Shown here: piece after piece, positions 52,578-63,182 of the stretch | Position numbering within the stretch: the first letter of the stretch is position 1 | How the letters are laid out: each line of letters begins with the position of its first letter | Origin: Colletes latitarsis | Lineage: Eukaryota > Arthropoda > Insecta > Hymenoptera > Colletidae | Assembly: GCF_051014445.1 (NCBI RefSeq) | Contig: NW_027488367.1 | Location: 24,165,501 to 24,229,500, forward strand | Direction: 5' to 3' | DNA length: 64,000 bases | Notes under the pieces: generated by a model | Told to the model about the DNA's origin: nothing | Databases searched by the model: none | Seen by the model: the letters and a program-made list of their open reading frames with translations, nothing else | Translations under genes and position numbers: made by a program

Positions 52578-54137
52578 TAGTAATGTGGTACCACGCTGAA
52601 ACAGTCAATTAAACCTTGTTTCGATCAATATTTTAGAGGATAACGCAAGTTAGGTCTGGGATAGGTCTGGGATTCGCCCTCATCAGGCTCATACTTTCGC
52701 ACACTTCACACACTCGTTTAACAGATCCTGGGTTTTTTCTGGTTTGGTTCACGTAGTAATGTGGTACCAAACTGAAACATTCAATTAAACCTGGTCTTGA
52801 TCAATATTTTAGAGGATAACGCATGTTAGGTTTGGGTTAGGTCTAGGATTTGCCCACATCAGGCTCATTCTTTCGCATTTTTCACAGACTTGTTGAACAG
52901 AACCTGGGATTTTTCTGGTAGGGATCACGTAGTAATGTGGTACCATACTGAAACATTCAGTTAAACCTGGTCTTGATAAATATTTTTGAGGATAACGCAT
53001 GTTAGGTCTGGGTTAGGTCTAGGATTTGCCCTCATCAGGGTCATACTTTCGCAGTTCTCACATACACGTTGACCTGATCGAGGGTTTTTTCTGCTTTGGA
53101 TCACGTAGTAATGTGGTACCACATTGAAACAGTCAATTAAACATGGTTTCGATCAATATTTTAGAGGTCAATGCAAGTTAGGTCTGGGATAGGTCTGGGA
53201 TTTGCCCACATCAGGGTCATACTTTCGCATTTTTCACATACTTGTTGATCAGATCCTGGGTTTTTTCTGGTTTAGATCGGGCAGTAATGTGGTACCACAC
53301 TGAAACAGCCCACTAAACCTGGTTTCGATCAATATTTTAGAGGATAACGAAAGTTACGTCTAGGTTACGCCTGGGATTTGCTCCCATCAAACTCGTGCTT
53401 TCGCATTTTTCACATACTTGTTGAACAGATCCTGGGTTTTTTCTGGTATGGATCACGTAGTAATGTGGTACCACACTGAAACATTCAGTTAAACCTGGTC
53501 TTGATAAATATTTTTGAGGATAACGCATGTTAGGTCTGGGTTAGGTCTAGGATTTGCCCTCATCAGGCTCATACTTTCGCATATTTCTCAAACTTGATGG
53601 CTAGATCCTGGGCTTTTTCTGGATTGCATCACGTAGTAATGAAGTACAACACTGAAACAGTCAATTAAACCTGGTTTCCATCAATATCTTAGAGGACAAC
53701 GCAAGTTAGGTCTGGGATAGGTCTGGGATTTGCCCTCATCAGACTCATGCTTTCGCATTTTTCACATACTTGTTGAACAGATCCTGGGTTTTTTCTGCTA
53801 TGGATCACGTAGTAATGTGGTACCACACTGAAACAGTCAATTAAACCTGGTTTCAATCAATATTTTAGAGGACAATGCAAGTTAGGTCTGGGATAGGTCT
53901 GGGATTTGCCCACATCAGGGTCATACTTTAGCATTTTTCACATACTTGTTGAACAGATCCTGGGGGTTTTCTGGTTTGGATCGCGCAGTAATGTGGTACC
54001 ACACTGAAACAGCCCACTAAACCTGGTTTCGATCAATATTTTAGAGGATAACGAAAGTTATGTCTAGGTTAGGCCTGGGATTTGCCCTCATCAGACTCAT
54101 GCTTTCGCATTCTTCACATACTTGCTGAAGGGATCCT

Positions 54138-55896
54138 GGGTTTTTACTGGTTTGGATCACGAAGTAATGTGGTACCACACTGAAACATTCAATTAAACCT
54201 GGTCTTGATAAACATTTTAGAGGATAACACATGTTAGGTCTGGGTTAGGTCTAGGATTTGCCCTCATCAGGCTCCTCCTTTCGCATATTTCTCATACTTC
54301 ATGGCTGGATCCTGGGCTATTTCTGGATTGGATCACAAAGTAATGTGGTACCACACTGAAACAGTAAATTAAACCTGGTTTTGATCAATATTTTAGAGAA
54401 TAATTCATGTTAGGTCTAGGTTCGGTCAGGGATTTGCTCTCATCAGGCACATTCTTTCGCATATTTCTCATACCTGATGGCTAGATCCTGGGCATTTTCT
54501 GGATTGCTTCACGTAGTAATGAAGCACAACACTGAAACAGTCAATTAAACCTGGTTTCCATCAATATTTTAGAGGACAACGCATGTCAGGTCTAGGTTAG
54601 GTCTGGGATTTGCTCTCATAAGGGTCATACTGTCGCAGTTTTAACTTACTTGTTGAACGGATCCTGGGTTTTTTCTGGTTTGGTTCACGTAGTAATGTGG
54701 TACCACACTGAAACATTCAATTAAACCTGGTCTTGATAAATATTTTAGAGGATAACGCATGTTAGGTTTGGGTTAGGTCTAGGATTTGCGCTCATCAGGC
54801 TCATACTTTCGCATATCTCTCATACTTCATGGCTAGATCGTGGGCTGTTTCTGGATTGTATCACATAGTAATGTGGTACCACGCTGAGACAGTCGATTAA
54901 ACCTGGTTTCGATCAATATTTTAGAGGATAACGCAAGTTAAGTCTGGGATAGGTCTGGGATTTGACCTCATCAGACTCATACTTTCGCATTTTTCACATA
55001 CTTGTTGAACAGATCCTGGGTTTTTTCTGGTTTGGATCACGTAGTAGTGTGGTACCACACTGAAACAGTCTATTAAACCTGGTTTTGATCAATATTTTAG
55101 AGAATAATTCATGTTAGGTCTAGGTTAGGTCTGCGATTTGCTCCCATCAGGCTCATTCTTTCGCATATTTCTCATACTTGATGGCTAGATCCTGGGCTTT
55201 TTCTGGATTGCATCACGTAGCAATGAAGTACAACACTGAAACAGTCAATTAAACCAGGTTTCGATCAAAATTTTAGAGAATAATTCATGTTAGGTCTAGG
55301 TTAGGTCTGGGATTTGCTCCCATCAGGCTCATTCTTTCGCATATTTGTCATACTTGATGGCTAGATCCTGGGCTTTTTCTGGATTGCATCACGTAGTAAT
55401 GAAGTACAACACTGAAACAGTCAATTAAACCTAGTTTCCATCAATATCTTAGAGGACAACGCAAGTTAGGTCTGGGATACGTCTGGGATTTGCCCACATC
55501 AGGCTCATACTTTCGCGTTTTTCACATACTTGTTGAACAGATCCTGGCTTTTTTCTGGATTAGGTCACGTAGTAGTGTGGTACCACACTGAAACAGTCAA
55601 TTAAACCTGGTTTTGATGAATATTTTAGAGAATAATTCATGTTAGGTCTAGGTTAGGTCAGGGATTTGCTCTCATCAGGCTCATTCTTTCACATATTTCT
55701 CATACTAGATGGCTAGATCCTGTGCTTTTTCTGGATTGCATCACGTAGTAATGAAGTACAACACTGAAACACTCAATTAAACCTGGTTTCGATCAATATT
55801 ATTGAGGATAACGCACGTTAGGTCTAGGGTGGCCTGGGATTTTCACTCATCAGACTCATACTTTCGCATTCTTCACATATTTGTTGAACGGATTTT
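54138..55896 (+). repeat. Tandem duplication E, copy 1 (10 monomers, 1,759 bp)
   Basis: Repeated directly at 55897. Markers shared by both copies are ACTGGTTTGGATCACGAAG, CTCCTCCTTTCGC, CATACTGTCGCAG, GCATATCTCTC and GTGCTTTTTC. Private bases here include CACAAAGTAATG and CAGTAAATT (near 54335-54365), where copy 2 has CACATAG and CAGTCAATT. Confidence 0.9.
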
Positions 55897-57655
55897 GGGT
55901 TTTTACTGGTTTGGATCACGAAGTAATGTGGTACCACACTGAAACATTCAATTAAACCTGGTCTTGATAAACATTTTAGAGGATAACACATGTTAGGTCT
56001 GGGTTAGGTCTAGGATTTGCCCTCATCAGGCTCCTCCTTTCGCATATTTCTCATACTTCATGGCTGGATCCTGGGCTATTTCTGGATTGGATCACATAGT
56101 AATGTGGTACCACACTGAAACAGTCAATTAAACCTGGTTTTGATCAATATTTTAGAGAATAATTCATGTTAGGTCTAGGTTCGGTCAGGGATTTGCTCTC
56201 ATCAGGCACATTCTTTCGCATATTTCTCATACTTGATGGCTAGATCCTGGGCATTTTCTGGATTGCTTCACGTAGTAATGACGCACAACACTGAAACAGT
56301 CAATTAAACCTGGTTTCCATCAATATTTTAGAGGACAACGCATGTCAGGTCTAGGTTAGGTCTGGGATTTGCTCTCATAAGGGTCATACTGTCGCAGTTT
56401 TAACTTACTTGTTGAACGGATCCTGGGTTTTTTCTGGTTTGGTTCACGTAGTAATGTGGTACCACACTGAAACATTCAATTAAACCTGGTCTTGATAAAT
56501 ATTTTAGAGGATAACGCATGTTAGGTTTGGGTTAGGTCTAGGATTTGCGCTCATCAGGCTCATACTTTCGCATATCTCTCATACTTCATGGCTAGATCGT
56601 GGGCTGTTTCTGGATTGTATCACATAGTAATGTGGTACCACGCTGAGACAGTCGATTAAACCTGGTTTCGATCAATATTTTAGAGGATAACGCAAGTTAA
56701 GTCTGGGATAGGTCTGGGATTTGACCTCATCAGACTCATACTTTCGCATTTTTCACATACTTGTTGAACAGATCCTGGGTTTTTTCTGGTTTGGATCACG
56801 TAGTAGTGTGGTACCACACTGAAACAGTCTATTAAACCTGGTTTTGATCAATATTTTAGAGAATAATTCATGTTAGGTCTAGGTTAGGTCTGCGATTTGC
56901 TCCCATCAGGCTCATTCTTTCGCATATTTCTCATACTTGATGGCTAGATCCTGGGCTTTTTCTGGATTGCATCACGTAGCAATGAAGTACAACACTGAAA
57001 CAGTCAATTAAACCAGGTTTCGATCAAAATTTTAGAGAATAATTCATGTTAGGTCTAGGTTAGGTCTGGGATTTGCTCCCATCAGGCTCAATCTTTCGCA
57101 TATTTGTCATACTTGATGGCTAGATCCTGGGCTTTTTCTGGATTGCATCACGTAGTAATGAAGTACAACACTGAAACAGTCAATTAAACCTAGTTTCCAT
57201 CAATATCTTAGAGGACAACGCAAGTTAGGTCTGGGATACGTCTGGGATTTGCCCACATCAGGCTCATACTTTCGCGTTTTTCACATACTTGTTGAACAGA
57301 TCCTGGCTTTTTTCTGGATTAGGTCACGTAGTAGTGTGGTACCACACTGAAACAGTCAATTAAACCTGGTTTTGATGAATATTTTAGAGAATAATTCATG
57401 TTAGGTCTAGGTTAGGTCAGGGATTTGCTCTCATCAGGCTCATTCTTTCACATATTTCTCATACTAGATGGCTAGATCCTGTGCTTTTTCTGGATTGCAT
57501 CACGTAGTAATGAAGTACAACACTGAAACACTCAATTAAACCTGGTTTCGATCAATATTATTGAGGATAACGCACGTTAGGTCTAGGGTGGCCTGGGATT
57601 TTCACTCATCAGACTCATACTTTCGCATTCTTCACATATTTGTTGAACGGATTTT
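55897..57655 (+). repeat. Tandem duplication E, copy 2
   Basis: Opens with the hybrid GGATTTTGGG joined to TTTTTACTGG: elsewhere GGATTTTGGG continues as TTTTTTCTGGTGTGG (45,871 and 57,651). At its far end the normal continuation returns. This is the pattern left by a single unequal crossover. A few private substitutions (GACGCACAAC near 56280, GCTCAATCTTTCGC near 57090) argue against an exact assembly stutter. Confidence 0.9.
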
Positions 57656-58195
57656 GGGTTTTTTCTGGTGTGGATCACGTAGTAATGTGGTACCACACTG
57701 AAACAATCAATTAAACCTGATCTTGATAAATATTTTACAGGATAACGCATGTTAGGTCTGGGTTAGGTCTAGGATTTGCCCTCATCAGGCTCATACTTTC
57801 GCATATTTCTCATACTTGACGGCTAGATCCTGGGCTTTTTCTGGATTGCATCAGGCAGTAATGAAGTACAACACTGAAACAGTCAATTAAACCTGGTTTC
57901 GATCAATATTTTAGAGAATAATTCATGTTAGGTCTAGGTTAGGTCTGGGATTTGCTCCCATCAGGCTCATTCTTTCGCATATTTCTCATACTTGACGGCT
58001 AGATCCTGGGCTTTCTCTGGATTGCATCACGTAGTGATGAAGTACAACACTGAAACAATCAATTAAACCTGGTTTCCATCAATATTTTAGAGGACAGCGC
58101 ATGTTAGGTCCAGGTTAGGCCTGGGATTTGCTCTCATCAGGGTCATACTTTCGCAGTTTTAACATACATGTTGACCTGATCGAGAGTTTTTTCTG
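57656..58195 (+). repeat. Array stretch following duplication E
   Basis: Continues with the order found after 45,875 (offset about 11,781): TTTACAGGATAACGC, GCATCAGGCAG and GGACAGCGC. This leads into a U-type 15-mer series. Nothing but satellite is present. Confidence 0.75.
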
Positions 58196-59429
58196 CTTTG
58201 GATCACGTAGTAAAGTGGTACCACACTGAAACAGTCCATTAAACCTGGTTTGGATCAATATTTTAGAGGATAACGCATGTTAGGTCTAGGTTAGCCCTGG
58301 GATATTCACTCATCAGACTCATACTTTCGCATTCTTCACATACTTGTTGAACGGATCCTGGGTTTTTTCTGGTTTCGTTCACGTAGTAATGTGGTACCAC
58401 ACTGAAACATTCAATTAAACCTGATCTTGATAAATATTTGAGAGGATAACGCATGTTAGGTCTGGGATATGTCTGGGATTTGCCCTCATCAGACTCATAC
58501 TTTCGCACACTACTCATACTCGTTGAACAGATCCTGGGTTTTTTCTGGTTTGGATCACGTAGTAATGTGGTACCACACTGAAACAGTCGATTAAACCAGG
58601 TTTCGATCAATATTATTGAGGATAACGCACGTTAGGTCTAGGGTGGCCTGGGATTCGCCCTCATCAGACTCATACTTTCGCGTTTTTCACATACTTGTTG
58701 AACTGATCCTGGGCTTTTTCTGGTTTGGATCACGTAGTAATGTGGTACCACACTGAAACAGTCAATTAAGCCTGGTTTCGATCAATATTTTGGAGAATAA
58801 TTCATGTTAGGTTTAGGTTAGGTCTGGGATTTGCTCTCATCAGGCTCATACTTTCACACACTTCACATACTCGTTTGACAGATCCTGGTTTATTTTCTGG
58901 TTTGGATCACGTAGTAATGTGGGACCACATTGAAACAGTCAATTAAACCTGGTTTCGATCAATATTTTAGAGAATAATTCATGTTAGGTCTAGGTTAGGT
59001 CTGGGATTTGCTCTCATCAGGCTCATTCTTTCGCATATTTCTCATACTTGATGGCTAGATGCTGGGCTTTTTCTGGATTGCATCACGTAGTAATGAAGTA
59101 CAACACTGAAACAGTCAATTAAACCTGGTTTCCATCAATATCTTAGAGGACAACGCAAGTTAGGTCTGGGATAGGTCTGGGATTTGCCCTCATCAGGCTC
59201 ATACTTTCCGGGTTTTTCACATGCTTGTTGAACAGATCCTGGGTTTTTTCTGGTTTGGATCACGTAGTAGTGTGGGACCACACTGAAACAATCAATTAAA
59301 CCTGGTCTTGATAAATATTTTAGAGGATAACGCATGTTAGGTCTGGGATAGGTCTGGGATTTGCCCTCATCAGACTCTTACTTTCGCACACTTCACATAC
59401 TCGTTGAACAGATCCTGGGTTATTTTCTG
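58196..59429 (+). repeat. Tandem duplication F, copy 1 (7 monomers, 1,234 bp)
   Basis: A U-type segment that matches 26.9-28.1 kb at offset 31,307 and is repeated directly at 59430. It contains CTGGTTTCGTTCACG, TATTTGAGAGG, CACACTACTCATAC and ACTTTCCGGGTTTTTC. Confidence 0.9.
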
Positions 59430-60670
59430 CTTTGGATCACGTAGTAAAGTGGTACCACACTGAAACAGTCCATTTAACCTGGTTTGGATCAATATTTTAG
59501 AGGATAACGCATGTTAGGTCTAGGTTAGCCCTGGGATTTTCACTCATCAGACTCATACTTTCGCATTCTTCACATACTTGTTGAACGGATCCTGGGTTTT
59601 TTCTGGTTTCGTTCACGTAGTAATGTGGTACCACACTGAAACATTCAATTAAACCTGATCTTGATAAATATTTGAGAGGATAACGCATGTTAGGTCTGGG
59701 ATATGTCTGGGATTTGCCCTCATCAGACTCATACTTTCGCACACTACTCATACTCGTTGAATAGATCCTGGGTTTTTTCTGGTTTGGATCACGTAGTAAT
59801 GTGGTACCACACTGAAACAGTCGATTAAACCAGGTTTCGATCAATATTATTGAGGATAACGCACGTTAGGTCTAGGGTGGCCTGGGATTCGCCCTCATCA
59901 GACTCATACTTTCGCGTTGTTCACATACTTGTTGAACTGATCCTGGGCTTTTTCTGGTTTGGATCACGTAGTAATGTGGTACCACACTGAAACAGTCAAT
60001 TAAGCCTGGTTTCGATCAATATTATAGAGAATAATTCATGTTAGGTTTAGGTTAGGTCTGGGATTTGCTCTCATCAGGCTCATACTTTCGCACACTTCAC
60101 ATACTCGTTTGACAGATCCTGGGTTATTTTCTGGTTTGGATCACGTAGTAATGTGGGACCACATTGAAACAGTCAATTAAACCTGGTTTCGATCAATATT
60201 TTAGAGAATAATTCATGTTAGGTCTAGGTTAGGTCTGGGATTTGCTCTCATCAGGCTCATTCTTTCGCATATTTCTCATACTTGATGGCTAGATGCTGGG
60301 CTTTTTCTGGATTGCATCATGTAGTAATGAAGTACAACACTGAAACAGTCAATTAAACCTGGTTTCCATCAATATCTTAGAGGACAACGCAAGTTAGGTC
60401 TGGGATAGGTCTGGGATTTGCCCTCATCAGGCTCATACTTTCCGGGTTTTTCACATGCTTGTTGAACAGATCCTGGGTTTTTTCTGGTTTGGATCACGTG
60501 GTAGTGTGGGACCACACTGAAACAATCAATTAAACCTGGTCTTGATAAATATTTTAGAGGATAACGCATGTTAGGTCTGGGATAGGTCTGGGATTTGCCC
60601 TCATCAGACTCATACTTTCGCACACTTCACATACTCGTTGAACAGATCCTGGGTTATTTTCTGGTTTGGA
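59430..60670 (+). repeat. Tandem duplication F, copy 2
   Basis: Starts at the hybrid GGTTATTTTCTGCTTTGG (59419-59435). The left arm is the GGTTATTTTCTGG class and the right arm the CTGCTTTGGATCACG class. Offset to copy 1 is 1,234 bp throughout. Private changes include ATTATAGAG near 60021 and GATTTTCACTC near 59535, where copy 1 has GATATTCACTC. Confidence 0.9.
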
Positions 60671-60725
60671 TCACGTAGTAGTGTGGTACCACACTGAAAC
60701 AGTCCATTAAACCTGGTTTGGATCA
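60661..60725 (+). repeat. 13-bp direct repeat 52 bp apart inside the monomer
   Basis: CTGGTTTGGATCA occurs at 60661-60673 and again at 60713-60725, flanking the dyad. In most monomers the second copy reads CTGGTTTCGATCA, and in the CTGCTTTGG class the first copy is changed. Two related motifs at a fixed 52-bp spacing suggest that the 176-bp unit was itself partly built by duplication of a shorter segment, or that the motif is a repeated binding site. Neither is shown by the sequence. Confidence 0.8.
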
Positions 60726-61904
60726 ATATTTTAGAGCATAACGCATGTTAGGTCTGGGATAGGTCTAGGATTTGCCCTCATCAGGCTCATACTTTCGCAT
60801 ATTTCTCATACTTCATGGCTAGATCCTGGGCTATTTCTGGATTGGATCACGTAGTAGTATGGTACCACACTGAAACAGTCCATTGAACCTGGTTTGGATC
60901 AATATTTTAGAGGATAACGCAAGTTAAGTCTGGGATTGGTCTGGGATTTGACCTCATCAGACTCACACTTTCGCACACTTCACATACTCGTTGAAAAGAT
61001 CCTGGGTATTTTCTGGTTTGGATCACGTAGTGATGTGGTACCACACTGAAACAGTCGATTAAACCTGGCTGCGATCAATATTTTAGAGGATAACGCATGT
61101 TAGTTCTAGGTTAGCCCTGGGATTTTCACTCATCACACTCATACTTTCGCATATTTCTCATACTTCATGGCTAGATCCTGGGCTGTTTCTGGATTGTATC
61201 ACATAGTAATGTGGTACCACGCTGAAACAGTCGATTAAACCTGGTTTCGATCAATATTTTTGAGGATAACGCATGTTAGGTCTTGGTTAGGTCTGGGATT
61301 TTCACTCATCAGACTCATACTTTCGCATTCTTCACATACTTGTTGAACGGATCATGGGTTTTTTCTGGTTTGGATCACGTAGTAATGTGGGACCACACTG
61401 AAACAATCAATTAAACCTGGTCTTGATAAATATTTTAGAGAATAATTCATGTTAGGTCTAGGTTAGGTCTGGGATTTGCTCTCATCAGGCTCATTCTTTC
61501 GCATATTTCTCATACTTGATGGCTAGATCCTGGGCTTTTTCTGGATTGCATCACGTAGTAATGAAGTACAACACTGAAACAGTCAATTAAACCTAGTTTC
61601 CATCAATATCTTAGAGGACAACGCAAGTTAGGTCTGGGATAGGTCTGGGATTTGCCCTCATCAGGCTCATACTTTCGCGTTTTTCACATACTTGTTGAAC
61701 AGATCCTGGGTTTTTTCTGGTCTGTATCACGTAGTAGTGTGGTACCACACTGAAAGAGTCCATTAAACCTGGTTTGGATCAATATTTTAGAGGATAACGC
61801 ATGTTAGATCTAGGTTAGCCCTGGGATTTTCACTCATCAGACTCATACTTTCGCATTCTTCACATACTTGTTGAACTGATCCTGGGTTTTTTCCGGTTTG
61901 GATC
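60671..61904 (+). repeat. Mosaic array segment
   Basis: Successive pieces follow different parents. About 60,745-60,850 is like 37.9-38.0 kb. From the GTAGTAGTATGG at about 60,853 to 61.43 kb it follows 38.17-38.75 kb (CTGGCTGCGATC, GGTCTTGGTTAGG). From 61.44 kb it follows about 39.64 kb (GAATAATTCATG, then GAAGTACAAC). Switches occur inside sequence shared by the parents. Confidence 0.7.
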
Positions 61905-62220
61905 ACGTAGTAATGTGGTACCACACTGAAACAGTCGATTAAACCTTGTTTCAATCAATATTTTAGAGGATAACGCAAGTTAGGTCTGGGATAGGTCTGG
62001 GATTTGACCCCATCAGACTCATACTTTCGCACACTTCACATACTCGTTGAACAGATCCTGGGTTATTTTCTGGTTTGGATCACATAGTAATGTGGTACCA
62101 CACTGAAACAGTCGATTAAACCAGGTTTCGATCAATATTTTAGAGAATAATTCATGTGATGTCTAGGTTAGGTCTGGGATTTGCTCTCATCAGGCTCATT
62201 CTTTCGCATATTTCTCATAC
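61905..62220 (+). repeat. Repeat of window bases 1-316
   Basis: From ACGTAGTAATG through ACCTTGTTTCAATCAATATT, GACCCCATCAGAC, GGTTATTTTC and CATGTGATGTCTAGG to CTCATAC, this reads the same as bases 1-316, an offset of 61,904 bp. After CTCATAC the copies part: TTGACGG here, ATGTTG there. Confidence 0.85.
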
Positions 62221-63182
62221 TTGACGGCTAGATCCTGGGCTTTCTCTGGATTGCATCACGTAGTGATGAAGTACAACACTGAAACAATCAATTAAACCTG
62301 GTTTCCATCAATATTTTAGAGGACAGCGCATGTTAGGTCCAGGTTAGGCCTGGGATTTGCTCTCATCAGGGTCATACTTTCGCAGTTTTAACATACATGT
62401 TGACCTGATCGAGAGTTTTTTCTGCTTTGGATCACGTAGTAAAGTGGTACCACACTGAAACAGTCCATTAAACCTGGTTTGGATCAATATTTTTGAGGAT
62501 AACGCATGTTAGGTCTAGGTTAGGCCGGGGAATTTCACTCATCAGGCTCATACTTTCGCATATTTCTCATACTTCATGGCTAGATCCTGGGCTGTTTCTG
62601 GATTGTATCACATAGTAATGTGGTACCACGCTGAAACAGTCGATTAAACCTGGTTTCGATCAATATTTTAGAGGATAACGCAAGTTAGGTCTAGGTTAGG
62701 CCTGGGATTTGCCCTCATCAGGGTCATACTTTCGCAGTTTTAACATACATGTTGACCTGATCGAGGGTTTTTTCTGCTTTGGATCACGTAGTAAAGTGGT
62801 ACCACACTGAAACAGTCCATTTAACCTGGTTTGGATCAATATTTTAGAGGATAACGCATGTTAGGTCTAGGTTAGCCCTGGGATTTTCACTCATCAGACT
62901 CATACTTTCGCATTCTTCACATACTTGTTGAACGGATCCTGGGTTTTTTCTGGTTTCGTTCACGTAGTAATGTGGTACCACACTGAAACATTCAATTAAA
63001 CCTGATCTTGATAAATATTTGAGAGGATAACGCATGTTAGGTCTGGGATATGTCTGGGATTTGCCCTCATCAGACTCATACTTTCGCACACTACTCATAC
63101 TCGTTGAACAGATCCTGGGTTTTTTCTGGTTTGGATCACGTAGTAATGTGGTACCACACTGAAACAGTCGATTAAACCAGGT
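62127..63182 (+). repeat. Tandem duplication G, copy 1 (6 monomers, 1,056 bp)
   Basis: Repeated directly at 63183 with offset 1,056 bp. TTGACGGCTAG lies at 62221 and 63277, and CGATTAAACC at 62641 and 63697. It carries the rare CATGTGATGTCTAGG unit. Confidence 0.9.

Larger units (their letters stand above)
46421..55893 (+). repeat. Segmental duplication D, copy 2 (about 9.5 kb)
   Basis: Collinear with 35697-45871 apart from the whole-monomer indels. Between about 51.6 and 52.15 kb it follows the 17.83-18.37 kb order of module C, whereas D copy 1 at 41.78-42.2 kb carries a repeat of the 41.0-kb unit. One of the two was overwritten by conversion or unequal exchange. Confidence 0.85.

Noticed and set aside
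54138..57655. Tandem copies as pure assembly artefacts
   Set aside because: Copies of E and F carry private substitutions and clean hybrid junctions, so an exact stutter is unlikely. It cannot be fully excluded without reads.
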